This document shows positions 1-9,405 of a DNA stretch of 64,000 bases, in pieces (within the stretch, counting starts at the first letter, position 1; the number at the start of each line of letters is the position of its first letter). The stretch comes from Pseudomonas bubulae (GTDB lineage Bacteria > Pseudomonadota > Gammaproteobacteria > Pseudomonadales > Pseudomonadaceae). Under the pieces are notes generated by a model. That model was not told the origin of the DNA and did not search any database. It worked only from the letters and a program-made list of their open reading frames with translations. The translations under genes were made by a program, and so were the position numbers. The stretch lies in the NCBI RefSeq assembly GCF_037023725.1, contig NZ_CP146077.1:1091001-1155000 (forward strand), in the 5' to 3' direction.

Positions 1-2
1 GG

Positions 3-785
3 AACACCCTGATCAAGTTCAGCGGTGAGCGCTTGCTGGTGATCGCCTGCATGGACACGGTGGCGCTGGTGGTGGTGGCGGTGCTGGTGGGGTTTGCGCA
101 ATGGCCACCGGCGGATATCTGGCCGTGGATCCTGGCGTCGGTATTTTTCGAGCTGGTGTACCGGGTGCTGCTGATCCGCGCGTATCGGGTGGGGGATCTG
201 GGTCTGGTGTACCCGCTGATGCGCGGGCTGTCGCCATTGGTGGTGCTGGCGCTGACCCTGACCTTTGCCGGAGAAGTGCTGACCGGGCAGCAGATTATCG
301 GTATTTTGCTGATCCCGTGCGGCATGGCCTGCCTGTTGTGGCAGGGCGGTGGCGGTGATCGCCTGCCCTGGTCGATGCTGCCGGTCGTGGCGCTGATCGG
401 CCTGTGCATTGGTTGCTATACCTTCCTGGATGGCCAGGCTATCCGCCGCTGGTCGCACCCGCTGGATTACCTGGTGTGGGTCACGCTGCTCAGCGCCTGG
501 CCGTTTCCGTTGCTGGCGGTTACCCGCAAGCGTGCCGCGTTTGCGCTGTTCTGGCGTACACAATGGCGATTGGGCGTGGCGGTGGGGGTTTGCGTGCTGG
601 CCAGCTATGCGCTGGTGCTGTGGGCCATGCAACTGGGCTCGATTGCCGAGGCGGCGGCGCTGCGTGAAGTCAGTGTGATTCTGGTGGTGCTGTTCGGTAT
701 GCGTTACCTCAAAGAACCTTTCGGCGGACCGAGGCTCTTAGCCTGTGGGCTGGTGCTGATCGGCATGCTCGTGATGAAACTCTAA
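3..785 (+). CDS. DMT (EamA-type) inner-membrane transporter, 5' end missing
   Basis: The reading frame is open from the first bases of the window, so the true start lies upstream; the visible part is about 260 codons. The protein is almost entirely hydrophobic, with some eight or nine predicted membrane helices separated by short basic loops, as in drug/metabolite transporters with the EamA fold. Near the C-terminus a charged stretch (EAAALREVSVI) precedes the last helices and matches the conserved second half of EamA repeats. The substrate cannot be read from the sequence. The MAPEG gene follows 13 bp downstream on the same strand and may be cotranscribed. Confidence 0.8.
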   Translation, partial: NTLIKFSGERLLVIACMDTVALVVVAVLVGFAQWPPADIWPWILASVFFELVYRVLLIRAYRVGDLGLVYPLMRGLSPLVVLALTLTFAGEVLTGQQIIGILLIPCGMACLLWQGGGGDRLPWSMLPVVALIGLCIGCYTFLDGQAIRRWSHPLDYLVWVTLLSAWPFPLLAVTRKRAAFALFWRTQWRLGVAVGVCVLASYALVLWAMQLGSIAEAAALREVSVILVVLFGMRYLKEPFGGPRLLACGLVLIGMLVMKL

Positions 786-798
786 AAAGGAAATTCCA

Positions 799-1185
799 AT
801 GACGGTTGCTTTCTGGTGTGTGCTGATTGCCTTCTGTTTGACCTATGTGTGTACCGCCTTTGCCAAGTTCAGTGACGGCAAGTTCGGGCCCAGGCAAAAC
901 CATGATCCGCGTACGTTTCTTGACGGCCTGCAAGGGTTTGCCAAGCGTGCCCACAGTGCCCAGCTCAACAGCTTTGAAGTGACCCCGGCGTTTGCCGCGG
1001 CGGTGATCATTGCCGATATCGTCGGCAACGCCCAGCCGGTGACCATTGACGTGCTGGCGGTGCTGTTTATTACCAGTCGCATGCTCTACATCATCTGCTA
1101 CCTGGCTGACTGGGCGATGCTGCGCTCCATCGTGTGGTTTATCGGCATGGGGCTGGTGGTCAGCTTCTTTTTTGTGTCGATGTAA
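799..1185 (+). CDS. MAPEG family integral membrane protein
   Basis: A 128-residue protein with about four hydrophobic segments, the size and topology of bacterial MAPEG proteins (relatives of microsomal glutathione S-transferase). The central motif of a conserved Asn-Ser-Phe-Glu after an Arg-Ala-His-like stretch (KRAHSAQLNSFEVTPAF, about residues 50-66) is the family hallmark. The start has a good Shine-Dalgarno sequence (AAGGAA, 7 nt upstream). The enzymatic activity of bacterial members is mostly unknown; glutathione-dependent detoxification is inference only. A REP element follows the stop codon. Confidence 0.8.
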   Translation: MTVAFWCVLIAFCLTYVCTAFAKFSDGKFGPRQNHDPRTFLDGLQGFAKRAHSAQLNSFEVTPAFAAAVIIADIVGNAQPVTIDVLAVLFITSRMLYIICYLADWAMLRSIVWFIGMGLVVSFFFVSM

Positions 1186-1203
1186 CGCAATCACCACACT
1201 GCC

Positions 1204-1290
1204 TGTGGGAGCGGGCTTGCTCGCGATGTCGGCGATGCGGTTTACCTGATGCGCCGCAGTGATGCCATCGCGAGCAGGCTCGCTCCCACA
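1204..1290. repeat. REP palindrome pair
   Basis: Two inverted copies of the core GGGAGCGGGCTTGCTCGCGA about 45 bp apart, lying between the MAPEG gene and the end of mltA. This is the first of twelve such units in the window and is used as the reference for the others. The converging genes on both sides fit the usual location of Pseudomonas REP units between 3' ends. Confidence 0.85.
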
Positions 1291-1297
1291 AGGGCAG

Positions 1298-2452
1298 TTA
1301 CAACGGCAACGCCGCCCCTTTAGGCCACAGCAGCCAGATATTGCCCTTCTGTTTCATGTCACCTGCAATTTGCCCTGCCTCGGGGCCCGTACCGACAAAG
1401 AAGTCGGCCCGCACTTCGCCGGCAATGGCGCCGCCAGTGTCCTGGGCGGCAACCGGGCGAACGATGGGCTGGCCGTCGGCCTGGGTGGTCGATAACCACA
1501 ACAGGCTGCCCAGCGGGATTACCTTGCGGTCCACGGCCACGCTGTAACCGGCCGTCAGCGGCACGTTCAGCGAGCCGCGCGGGCCTTCGTTGCTGTCGGG
1601 GTTCTGAGTGAAGAACACGTAGCTGGGGTTGCTGGCCAGCATCTCGTGGACGCGTTGCGGGTTGGCCATGGCCCAGGCGTGAATGGTGCCCATGGTCACG
1701 TCTTCTTTCTTCAATTCGCCTTGCTCGACCAGCCAGCGGCCAATCGGTTTGTACGGGTGGCCGTTCTGGTCGGCATAGCCAATGCGCAGTTGACGGCCAT
1801 TGTCCAGCTGGACCCGGCCAGAGCCCTGGATCTGCAGGAATTGCAGGTCCATCGGATCGGTAAGCCACGCCAGTACCGGAGCATTCAGGCCGTTGCTGTT
1901 GATGGTTTCAGCGGTGTCGTAAGGTTTGAGTACACGGCCTTCGAGGCGACCGCGCAGGCGTTTGCCTTTGAGCTCGGGGTAAATGCTGTCCAGGTTGACC
2001 ACGATCAGATCAGACGGTACGCCGTAGATCGGTACATTGGCCGCCTGGGTGGGCTTGAGGCTGCCCGGGTAAACGGGTTCGTAGTAACCGGTGATCAGGC
2101 CGTCGCTGCTGCCTTCGGCCGAACGCAGGCTGTACACGTCGAGGTGGGTTTGCAGGAAATTGCTGATTTCAGCCACGCTGGGGCTGGCAGGCAGGGCCGC
2201 AGCGTCGCTGCATACCGGACCCCAGTTGGCGTCGGCCTTGAGACGGGTGCAGGCGCTGCGCCATGAAGCGAAGCCGCTTTGCAGGTCATTGCCTGTCACT
2301 TCCGGCAGCGCACTCCAGTCGGCTTTGCTGTAGGTCGTGTGAGGTTCAGGTTTTGCGGCATTTTTGTCCGCGTCCTTGTCGGTGCCGTTGCACCCGGCCA
2401 GGAGCATGACAACGGGCAGCGCCCAGGCCAGTGGTTTGAAAAATATGTTCAT
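1298..2452 (-). CDS. mltA: Membrane-bound lytic murein transglycosylase A
   Basis: A 384-residue lipoprotein that cleaves the MurNAc-GlcNAc bond of peptidoglycan, forming 1,6-anhydro-muramic ends, at the inner face of the outer membrane. The N-terminus is a lipoprotein signal ending in LLAGC (Cys about residue 21). The MltA domain follows (GLITGYYEPVYPGSL near residue 120), and the C-terminal 3D double-psi-barrel domain shows the conserved DTGGAI with the catalytic Asp (near residue 340). Length matches the family. A Shine-Dalgarno AAGGAA precedes the ATG. It diverges from the cytochrome gene at 2581. Confidence 0.93.
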   Translation of the reverse strand: MNIFFKPLAWALPVVMLLAGCNGTDKDADKNAAKPEPHTTYSKADWSALPEVTGNDLQSGFASWRSACTRLKADANWGPVCSDAAALPASPSVAEISNFLQTHLDVYSLRSAEGSSDGLITGYYEPVYPGSLKPTQAANVPIYGVPSDLIVVNLDSIYPELKGKRLRGRLEGRVLKPYDTAETINSNGLNAPVLAWLTDPMDLQFLQIQGSGRVQLDNGRQLRIGYADQNGHPYKPIGRWLVEQGELKKEDVTMGTIHAWAMANPQRVHEMLASNPSYVFFTQNPDSNEGPRGSLNVPLTAGYSVAVDRKVIPLGSLLWLSTTQADGQPIVRPVAAQDTGGAIAGEVRADFFVGTGPEAGQIAGDMKQKGNIWLLWPKGAALPL

Positions 2453-2580
2453 TGACGCTGTTCCTTAACGGCTGCCGAGGTCTGATGGCCTTCAAGGCAA
2501 CCCGTATATTTAATAAGGGTATTGGTCTTTACGGGTGACACGAGGATACTGGCGGCCGATTTCCGTGACCTGAAGCCACC

Positions 2581-3030
2581 ATGATTCTTAAACGATTGAC
2601 TGTTGTAGTGCTGGCCTGCCTGACGCTGACGGCGTGTGGCGGGGTTGATCCCGATTCGCCGCTGGGCCAGCGTAAAGCGATTTTCAAGCAAATGCTAAAG
2701 ACCAGTGAAGATCTGGGCGGCATGTTGCGGGGTCGAATTCCGTTCGATGGTCCGCGCTTTACCGCAGGCGCTATCAAGTTGGATGCGTTGGCTTACGAGC
2801 CGTGGAAGCATTTCCCTCAAGTAAAGGAGAGCGATCAAACCAGCGCTACTGATGACGTCTGGCAAAAGCAGGCACGTTTTCAGGAGTTGGCGCGGCAGTT
2901 GGAGGCTGCTACGGGTGAGCTGGTTATCGCCAGCCAGGTGCAACCCTACAAGGCCAGTAACCTGATGCCTGCGGTGCAGAAGGTCGAAGACACCTGCAGT
3001 GCGTGCCACAAGGCATTCAGGAATCACTGA
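2581..3030 (+). CDS. Class II (c'/c556-like) cytochrome c lipoprotein
   Basis: A 149-residue exported protein with a lipobox (LTAC, Cys about residue 19), so probably lipid-anchored in the periplasm. A single haem-attachment motif CSACHKAF lies at the extreme C-terminus, which is diagnostic of class II cytochromes, where the haem site closes a four-helix bundle. The predicted helices before it are amphipathic and rich in Gln, Glu and Lys. It stands alone, divergent from mltA, with no oxidase or reductase gene nearby. Its electron-transfer partner is unknown; gas binding is known for some c' proteins but cannot be inferred here. Confidence 0.8.
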   Translation: MILKRLTVVVLACLTLTACGGVDPDSPLGQRKAIFKQMLKTSEDLGGMLRGRIPFDGPRFTAGAIKLDALAYEPWKHFPQVKESDQTSATDDVWQKQARFQELARQLEAATGELVIASQVQPYKASNLMPAVQKVEDTCSACHKAFRNH

Positions 3031-3056
3031 GTAAAGTTGAGCCGGTACCCACCTGC

Positions 3057-3143
3057 TGTGGGAGCGGGCTTGCTCGCGATGCAGGCGACGCGATCTGTCA
3101 GGCAGACCGCAGCGATCCCATCGCGAGCAAGCCCGCTCCCACA
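3057..3143. repeat. REP palindrome pair
   Basis: Two inverted cores as in the copy at 1204, between the converging cytochrome and DUF1090 genes. Confidence 0.85.
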
Positions 3144-3150
3144 GGGCGAA

Positions 3151-3546
3151 TTACTTGTCCAGCTGATCCAGCGCTTCCTGCAACTCTTTGCGCGATTCGG
3201 CCAGCTTGTTTTTGCGCTTGTCGATTTTTTCCGGATCGCCTTTCTTCATGGCCTTGTCCAGATCTGCCTGGCGCTTGCTGACTTCGTGCTTGGCTTCCAG
3301 CACCTTGTTTTCGCGTTCCTTGCGCAGGCCCGCGTCGGTGCAATGGGCTTCAACTTCGCTCAGGGCTTTTTCCAGGCCTGCTACCTGGTTGCTGTTGCCG
3401 TGGGCACGCGCTTGCTCAAGTTGCAGGGTGATGGCCTGCTTCTTGGCAGCACAGCCGGTCAGTTCAGGCGCTGTGTCGGCGGCCATCAGCGGGGCAGCCA
3501 ACAGGCCGCAGACAGTAAACAGGGCGAGCGGTGAAAGTAATTTCAT
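3151..3546 (-). CDS. DUF1090 family periplasmic protein
   Basis: A 131-residue secreted protein with a signal peptide (MKLLSPLALFTVCGLLAAPLM) followed by a highly charged helical region rich in Lys, Glu and Arg, probably a coiled coil (residues ~60-125). A Cys near the mature N-terminus (LTGCAAKK) and another in EAHCTDAGL fit DUF1090, the family of E. coli YqjC. The start at 3546 is chosen because GGAG lies 7 nt upstream; a longer frame to 3573 would put extra residues before a clear signal peptide. Function is unknown for the family. Confidence 0.75.
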   Translation of the reverse strand: MKLLSPLALFTVCGLLAAPLMAADTAPELTGCAAKKQAITLQLEQARAHGNSNQVAGLEKALSEVEAHCTDAGLRKERENKVLEAKHEVSKRQADLDKAMKKGDPEKIDKRKNKLAESRKELQEALDQLDK

Positions 3547-3682
3547 AAATAGCTCCATGACCAAAGATGACAATTAAATAAGGTCGAAAGAACGCTGCAC
3601 AAGCGTCGTTCGGCGGTTCGAAACCGTGGATGTTAGCAGCATCCGTACGCAAGCAATCCGTTGCGCGATGCCCGCCAGCAGC

Positions 3683-3717
3683 AAAAAGCCCCGAACAGTC
3701 GCCTGTCCGGGGCTTTT
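3683..3717 (-). terminator. Rho-independent terminator of metK
   Basis: A stem with AAAAGCCCCG on one side and CGGGGCTTTT on the other, extended by ACAG/CTGT past one mismatch, sits 17 bp beyond the metK stop. Read leftward it ends in a T-run. Confidence 0.85.
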
Positions 3718-3733
3718 GGTGCAGCAGGCTTAC

Positions 3734-4924
3734 TTACAAACCAGCGGCAGTACGCAGTTCTTCAGCGCGGTCGGTACGCTCCCACGTGAACGTGGTGAAG
3801 GTATCGTCGCCAACCGTTTTGGTCTGCGGGATACGGCCGAAGTGACCGTATGCTGCAGTTTCCTGGTACATCGGGTGCAGCAGATCAAGCATCTTGGTGA
3901 TGGCGTATGGACGCAAGTCGAACACCTCACGCACCAGCTTGATGATCTTGTCGTCGGAAATTTTGCCAGTGCCGAAAGTATTCAACGAAATCGAAGTCGG
4001 TTGAGCGACGCCGATTGCGTAGGAAACCTGGATCTCGCAACGCTCAGCCAGGCCGGCAGCCACGATGTTCTTGGCCACGTAACGACCGGCGTAGGCCGCC
4101 GAACGGTCAACCTTGGATGGATCTTTACCCGAGAACGCGCCGCCGCCGTGACGGGCCATGCCGCCGTAGGTGTCAACGATGATCTTGCGACCGGTCAGGC
4201 CGCAGTCGCCAACCGGGCCACCGATGATGAACTGGCCAGTAGGGTTGATGTGGAACTGGGTGTCTTTGTGCAACAGATCAGCAGGCAGCACGTGCTTGAC
4301 GATCAGCTCCATGACGCCTTCGCGCAGGTCTTTGTTCGACACTTCCGGGTTGTGCTGGGTCGACAGCACGATGGCGTCGATGGCCACAACCTTGCCGCCT
4401 TCGTAACGGCAAGTGACCTGGGACTTGGCGTCCGGGCGCAGCCAGGGCAGCAGGCCGGATTTGCGGGCTTCTGCCTGGCGCTGTACCAACTGGTGAGAGA
4501 AGGTGATCGGTGCCGGCATCAGCACGTCGGTTTCGTTGCTGGCGTAGCCGAACATCAGGCCCTGGTCGCCGGCGCCCTGATCTTCAGGCTTGGCGCGGTC
4601 TACACCCTGGTTGATGTCAGGAGACTGCTTGCCGATGATGTTCATCACGCCGCAGGTAGCACCGTCGAAGCCGACGTCGGAGCTGGTGTAACCGATGTCG
4701 GTGATCACGTCACGAACGATCTGCTCCAGGTCAACCCAGGCCGAAGTGGTGACTTCGCCGGCGATGATTGCTACGCCGGTTTTCACCAGAGTCTCGCACG
4801 CCACACGGGCGAACTTGTCTTCAGCAATGATGGCGTCCAGCACCGCGTCAGAAATCTGGTCGGCGATTTTGTCCGGATGCCCTTCAGACACGGACTCGGA
4901 GGTGAAAAGGGAGTATTCGCTCAT
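3734..4924 (-). CDS. metK: S-adenosylmethionine synthetase
   Basis: Makes SAM from methionine and ATP in the cytosol. The 396-residue length is standard. Visible family motifs are [13 protein letters not shown] near the N-terminus (ATP binding), [12 protein letters not shown] around residue 115 and the phosphate-binding [19 protein letters not shown] around residues 260-278. The ATG has AGGAAA upstream. The ArsR-methyltransferase gene ends 19 bp upstream on the same strand, so the two probably share a transcript, linking metK expression to a regulator that itself has a SAM-binding domain. Confidence 0.98.
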   Translation of the reverse strand: MSEYSLFTSESVSEGHPDKIADQISDAVLDAIIAEDKFARVACETLVKTGVAIIAGEVTTSAWVDLEQIVRDVITDIGYTSSDVGFDGATCGVMNIIGKQSPDINQGVDRAKPEDQGAGDQGLMFGYASNETDVLMPAPITFSHQLVQRQAEARKSGLLPWLRPDAKSQVTCRYEGGKVVAIDAIVLSTQHNPEVSNKDLREGVMELIVKHVLPADLLHKDTQFHINPTGQFIIGGPVGDCGLTGRKIIVDTYGGMARHGGGAFSGKDPSKVDRSAAYAGRYVAKNIVAAGLAERCEIQVSYAIGVAQPTSISLNTFGTGKISDDKIIKLVREVFDLRPYAITKMLDLLHPMYQETAAYGHFGRIPQTKTVGDDTFTTFTWERTDRAEELRTAAGL

Positions 4925-4943
4925 CTCGACGGTTTCCTAATAT

Positions 4944-5939
4944 TTACCGATGGTGAGTGTCGCCAGCTGGCCGCTGAAAGTGGCGGACCTGAAGCTGGAA
5001 ACCATTACGTAAGCCTACATAGAGGCTTTCCCCGGGAACGAGTCCCGCAGCGGTGGCCCAACGGGCCAGATCATCTTGTTCAAAACCCAGCCATAAATCA
5101 CCGCAGGCCTCGCGGGCCCACGCCTGATTATGGCTGCACAACTCTGTTACCAGCAGGCTACCGCCCGGTTGCAGCAAGGTCGCCAGTTGCCTGAGTGCTT
5201 CGGCCGGTGCAGCGAAATGGTGCAAGACCATGTTCACGACCACGCAATCGACCTGGATCGGTGCTTCATGCAGCGCGTCGGCCAGGATCAGGCTGACGTT
5301 GTTCAGTGACTCGCGTTCACACAACTGGCGGGCCAGCTCCAGCATCACCGGGCTGTTGTCCAGCGCCGTGACCTGATGGAAACGACGAGCCAGGTCGGGC
5401 AAGAAGCTGCCATCGCCGGGGCCGACTTCCAGGGCTGTGGCCCCCGGGCCGAAGCTCAGTTTGTCGAGCAGGGTTAAAACACTGTCACGGTATTGCGGCA
5501 AGCCGGCGATCAAATCCTGTTGAGCGCGAAATTTCTCGGCTATGCGTGAGAAAAAGTCCTGACTGGCGGCTGCACGTTGGCCGTGTACGGCGCTGATGCG
5601 CGCCTGTACATCGGCGGGCAAGGCCAGGTTATCGACCTCTTCCAGCAGTGCTGCATGCAATTTGCCGCCCAGTTGTTCGGTATGGGGCAGGGCGCGGCGA
5701 TAAAAAATCGCGTTGCCTTCACGCCGGGTTGCAACCAGCCGTGCCTGGGACAGCACCTTGAGGTGGTGGCTCATGCCGGACTGCCCGGTGGCGAAAATCT
5801 GTGTCAGTTCCAGCACACCAAACGAATCATTGGCCAACGCGCGCAGCACATTGAGTCGCAGCGGGTCGCCTCCAGCCTTGCACAGGGCGGAGAGCTCGTC
5901 GCAATCGTCATGGCGGATTGAAGGCACGCGTAAGTTCAT
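4944..5939 (-). CDS. ArsR-type repressor fused to a SAM-dependent methyltransferase domain
   Basis: A 331-residue fusion. Residues ~10-95 form an ArsR winged helix (GDPLRLNVLRAL, then SGMSHHLKVLSQARLVATRREG as recognition helix and wing). Residues ~150-320 form a Rossmann methyltransferase with the SAM-binding loop LEVGPGDGSFLPDLA, acidic LDNSP after strand 2, and VVVNMVLHHF after strand 4. No Cys metal-binding pair typical of ArsR metal sensors is seen in the recognition helix. It sits just upstream of metK, so sensing SAM or SAH through the second domain is an attractive inference. A strong palindrome at 5980-6003 is the likely operator. Confidence 0.88.
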   Translation of the reverse strand: MNLRVPSIRHDDCDELSALCKAGGDPLRLNVLRALANDSFGVLELTQIFATGQSGMSHHLKVLSQARLVATRREGNAIFYRRALPHTEQLGGKLHAALLEEVDNLALPADVQARISAVHGQRAAASQDFFSRIAEKFRAQQDLIAGLPQYRDSVLTLLDKLSFGPGATALEVGPGDGSFLPDLARRFHQVTALDNSPVMLELARQLCERESLNNVSLILADALHEAPIQVDCVVVNMVLHHFAAPAEALRQLATLLQPGGSLLVTELCSHNQAWAREACGDLWLGFEQDDLARWATAAGLVPGESLYVGLRNGFQLQVRHFQRPAGDTHHR

Positions 5940-5979
5940 GGGGCCGCAGTCTAGTTACCCGCTCAAGCCCCCGCAAGTT

Positions 5980-6003
5980 CAATATCAAAACTTTTTGATA
6001 TTG
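5980..6003. promoter_or_regulatory. Palindromic operator candidate upstream of the ArsR-methyltransferase gene
   Basis: Two perfect 11-bp inverted arms (CAATATCAAAA and its complement) are separated by 2 bp, 41-64 bp upstream of the ArsR-methyltransferase start. The size and symmetry are those of ArsR dimer operators. Binding by the adjacent gene product is inferred from position. Confidence 0.6.
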
Positions 6004-6199
6004 GTCGATAAATGGCACGTTTGTCGGGTGAGATGTGCTTATTAACGAAATGAAATGTCCGATCCTTAACAGATTGCCTGCCTGAACAAAGGAAAAACGT
6101 TTCAGCTGACTATCTGTCATTGCCCCGAGGGGGTGGGTGAGGGAAAATGCTCGCCTTTTTTCCGTTTCGATTTAACTTCCAATACCCAGGAGAACAGCG

Positions 6200-8197
6200 A
6201 TGCCCAGCCGTCGTGAGCGTGCCAACGCCATTCGTGCACTCAGCATGGATGCCGTGCAAAAAGCCAACAGCGGTCATCCAGGTGCCCCTATGGGTATGGC
6301 GGATATCGCCGAAGTACTGTGGCGCGATTATCTGAAGCACAACCCGAGCAATCCTTCGTTCGCTGACCGTGACCGCTTCGTGCTGTCCAACGGCCACGGT
6401 TCGATGCTGATCTACTCGTTGTTGCACCTGACCGGCTATGACCTGTCGATCGACGACCTGAAAAACTTCCGCCAGCTGCACAGCCGCACCCCGGGCCACC
6501 CGGAGCTGGGCTACACGCCGGGCGTTGAAACCACCACTGGCCCGTTGGGTCAGGGCCTGGCCAACGCTGTGGGCTTTGCCCTGGCCGAAAAAGTCATGGG
6601 CGCGCAGTTCAACCGTCCTGGCCATAACGTTGTCGATCACCACACCTACGTGTTCCTGGGTGATGGCTGCATGATGGAAGGCATTTCCCACGAAGTTGGC
6701 TCGCTGGCCGGCACCCTGGGCCTGAGCAAACTGATCGCTTTCTACGATGACAACGGCATCTCCATCGATGGCGAAGTTGAAGGCTGGTTTACCGACGATA
6801 CGCCAAAGCGTTTCGAAGCCTACAACTGGCAAGTGATCCGTAACGTTGACGGTCACGACCCGGAAGAAATCAAGACCGCGATCGAAACCGCACGCAAAAG
6901 CGACCAGCCAACGCTGATCTGCTGCAAGACCACCATCGGTTTCGGTTCGCCGAACAAGCAGGGCAAAGAAGACTGCCACGGTGCTCCACTGGGCAACGAT
7001 GAAATCGCCCTGACCCGCAAGGCCCTGAACTGGAACCACGGTCCATTTGAAATCCCGGCTGATATCTACGCCGAATGGGATGCCAAGGAAGTCGGTGCTG
7101 CGGTTGAGTCCGAGTGGGACAAGCGCTTCGCTGCCTACGCTGCCGAGTTCCCTGAGCTGGCCGCCGAGCTGTCCCGTCGCCTGAGCGGCAAGCTGCCAGC
7201 TGACTTCGATGCCAAGGCCAACGCCTACATCGCTGAAGTCGCGGCCAAAGGCGAAACCATCGCCAGCCGTAAAGCCAGCCAGAACGCGCTGAATGCCTTC
7301 GGCCCGTTGCTGCCTGAGCTGCTGGGCGGCTCCGCTGACCTGGCCGGCTCCAACCTGACCCTGTGGAAAGGTTGCAAAGGTGTTTCGGCTGAAGACGCCA
7401 GCGGCAACTACGTGTACTACGGTGTACGTGAGTTCGGCATGAGCGCCATCATGAACGGCGTTGCCCTGCACGGCGGCCTGGTGCCTTACGGTGCAACCTT
7501 CCTGATGTTCATGGAATACGCCCGCAACGCCATCCGCATGTCGGCCCTGATGAAACAGCGCGTGATCTATGTGTTCACCCACGACTCCATCGGTCTGGGC
7601 GAAGACGGCCCGACTCACCAGCCGATCGAACAGCTGACCAGCCTGCGTACTACGCCGAACCTGGACACCTGGCGCCCGGCCGATGCGGTGGAATCCGCAG
7701 CTGCCTGGAAATACGCCCTGGAGCGCAACGATGGCCCGTCCGCGTTGATCTTCTCGCGTCAGAACCTCAACCACCAGACCCGTGATGCCGGCCAGATTGC
7801 CGATATCAACCGTGGTGGCTACGTGCTCAAGGACTGCGCAGGCGAGCCTGAGCTGATCCTGATCTCGGCCGGTTCCGAAGTGGGCCTGGCTGTTCAGGCC
7901 TGGGAAAAACTGACCGAACAGGGCCGCAAGGTTCGTGTGGTGTCGATGCCATGCACCAGCGTGTACGAAGCTCAAGATGCGGGCTACAAGCAGTCGGTTC
8001 TGCCGCTGCAGGTGAGCGCCCGTATCGCCATCGAAGCCTCCCACGCTGACTACTGGTACAAGTACGTGGGCCTGGAAGGCCGCGTGATCGGCATGACCAC
8101 CTACGGCGAGTCGGCGCCTGCGCCTGCCTTGTTCGAGGAGTTCGGCTTCACCCTGGAAAACATCCTGGGTCAGGCTGACGAGCTGCTGGAAGACTAA
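6200..8197 (+). CDS. tkt: Transketolase
   Basis: Thiamine-diphosphate enzyme moving two-carbon units between pentose-phosphate and glycolytic sugars. The 665-residue length is normal. The ThDP motif begins at [13 protein letters not shown] (about residue 154), preceded by [12 protein letters not shown] (about 114); the pyrimidine domain has [12 protein letters not shown] (about residue 470). The ATG follows AGGAGA at 8 nt. The downstream order tkt-epd-pgk-fba groups erythrose-4-phosphate and triose metabolism, as in other pseudomonads. Upstream it diverges from the ArsR-metK unit. Confidence 0.98.
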   Translation: MPSRRERANAIRALSMDAVQKANSGHPGAPMGMADIAEVLWRDYLKHNPSNPSFADRDRFVLSNGHGSMLIYSLLHLTGYDLSIDDLKNFRQLHSRTPGHPELGYTPGVETTTGPLGQGLANAVGFALAEKVMGAQFNRPGHNVVDHHTYVFLGDGCMMEGISHEVGSLAGTLGLSKLIAFYDDNGISIDGEVEGWFTDDTPKRFEAYNWQVIRNVDGHDPEEIKTAIETARKSDQPTLICCKTTIGFGSPNKQGKEDCHGAPLGNDEIALTRKALNWNHGPFEIPADIYAEWDAKEVGAAVESEWDKRFAAYAAEFPELAAELSRRLSGKLPADFDAKANAYIAEVAAKGETIASRKASQNALNAFGPLLPELLGGSADLAGSNLTLWKGCKGVSAEDASGNYVYYGVREFGMSAIMNGVALHGGLVPYGATFLMFMEYARNAIRMSALMKQRVIYVFTHDSIGLGEDGPTHQPIEQLTSLRTTPNLDTWRPADAVESAAAWKYALERNDGPSALIFSRQNLNHQTRDAGQIADINRGGYVLKDCAGEPELILISAGSEVGLAVQAWEKLTEQGRKVRVVSMPCTSVYEAQDAGYKQSVLPLQVSARIAIEASHADYWYKYVGLEGRVIGMTTYGESAPAPALFEEFGFTLENILGQADELLED

Positions 8198-8216
8198 GTA
8201 ACAAAGTGGCTGCCTT

Positions 8217-8285
8217 ATTCGCGAGCAGGCTCGCTCCCACATGGGCTATGTAGATCCCTGTGGGAGCGAGCCTGCTCGCGAAATA
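8217..8285. repeat. REP palindrome pair, close spacing
   Basis: Two inverted cores facing outwards with a spacer of about 20 bp, between tkt and epd. Unlike most copies it lies between genes of the same orientation. The core is the GAGCGAGCCTGCTCGCGA variant. Confidence 0.85.
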
Positions 8286-8323
8286 GTAGTGGTGAAGGAT
8301 TCACCTTGGTAATCGAGAACCCC

Positions 8324-9379
8324 ATGCCTCAACCGCGTCCCTACAAAGTTGCACTCAACGGCTACGGCCGGATTGGTCGTTGTGTCTTGCGTGCGTTGTT
8401 CGAGCGAGGGGCTTCTGCCGGGTTTGAAATTGTTGCACTCAATGATTTGGCCGATATGGCCAGTCTCGAATATTTGACGCGCTTCGACTCCACCCATGGC
8501 CGGTTTCCCGGCGAGATACGGATCGAAGGCGACTGCCTGCATATCAATGGCGACTGCGTGAAAGTGTTCCGCAGTGCCACCCCCGAAGGGATCGACTGGG
8601 CCGCGCTGGGCATTGACCTGGTGCTGGAATGCTCCGGTGTCTACAACACCCGTGCCGACGGCCAGCGCTTTCTGGATGCCGGGGCTCCCGGCGTACTTTT
8701 TTCGCAACCGATGGCCAGCGACGCCGATGTCGACGCCACCATTGTCTACGGCGTCAACCAGCACAGCCTGACGGGCGAAGAGCGCCTGGTGTCCAACGCT
8801 TCCTGCACCACCAATTGCGGCGTACCGCTGTTGCGTCTGCTGGATCAGGCGCTTGGCCTGGAGTACGTGTCGATCACCACGATTCACTCGGCGATGAACG
8901 ATCAGCCGGTCATCGATGCCTACCATCATGAAGACCTGCGACGTACTCGCTCGGCCTTTCAGTCGGTGATTCCGGTATCGACCGGCCTGGCCAAAGGCAT
9001 TGAGCGCCTGTTGCCGGAACTTGCCGGCCGAATTCAGGCCAAAGCAGTACGGGTGCCGACCTTGAACGTGTCGTGCCTGGACATCACCCTGACCACGGCC
9101 CGGGATACCGATGCCGCAGAAGTGAACCGCCTGCTGCGCGAGGCTGCCACCAGCGGCCCGCTCAAAGGCTTGCTGGCCTACACCGAGCTGCCGCACGCCA
9201 GCTGTGATTTCAATCATGACCCTCATTCGGCCATTGTCGATGCCAGCCAAACCCGCGTTTCCGGCCCCCGGCTGGTGAACCTGCTGGCCTGGTTCGACAA
9301 CGAATGGGGTTTTGCCAATCGAATGATCGATGTGGCAGAGCACTACTTGCACGTTACCCACCCAAAATCCGTTCTCTAA
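8324..9379 (+). CDS. epd: Erythrose-4-phosphate dehydrogenase (GapA-like)
   Basis: Oxidises erythrose-4-phosphate to 4-phosphoerythronate with NAD, feeding pyridoxal-phosphate synthesis. The N-terminal Rossmann motif is [11 protein letters not shown] and the catalytic Cys lies in SNASCTTNC. Position between tkt and pgk and the divergence from glycolytic Gap favour Epd over a plain GAPDH, though phosphorylating GAPDH activity cannot be excluded. The start is placed at ATG 8324 (MPQPRPYKV, 351 residues); a TTG at 8306 with GAAGGA upstream would add six residues and remains possible. Confidence 0.9.
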   Translation: MPQPRPYKVALNGYGRIGRCVLRALFERGASAGFEIVALNDLADMASLEYLTRFDSTHGRFPGEIRIEGDCLHINGDCVKVFRSATPEGIDWAALGIDLVLECSGVYNTRADGQRFLDAGAPGVLFSQPMASDADVDATIVYGVNQHSLTGEERLVSNASCTTNCGVPLLRLLDQALGLEYVSITTIHSAMNDQPVIDAYHHEDLRRTRSAFQSVIPVSTGLAKGIERLLPELAGRIQAKAVRVPTLNVSCLDITLTTARDTDAAEVNRLLREAATSGPLKGLLAYTELPHASCDFNHDPHSAIVDASQTRVSGPRLVNLLAWFDNEWGFANRMIDVAEHYLHVTHPKSVL

Positions 9380-9405
9380 CATTAGAAACTCAGGAATTGC
9401 GACCC

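Noticed and set aside
3574..4960. Possible SAM or SAH riboswitch at metK
   Set aside because: The gap before metK is only 19 bp and no conserved riboswitch helices were seen; control is better explained by the upstream ArsR-type gene and its palindrome.
6110..8242. A very long open frame on the strand opposite transketolase (about 700 codons), and similar ones opposite glcB, both acyl-CoA dehydrogenases, and the cNMP/CBS/DUF294 gene
   Set aside because: High G/C and strong codon bias of the real genes produce such frames; the translations lack domain motifs and plausible starts, and the genes on the coding strand are certain.
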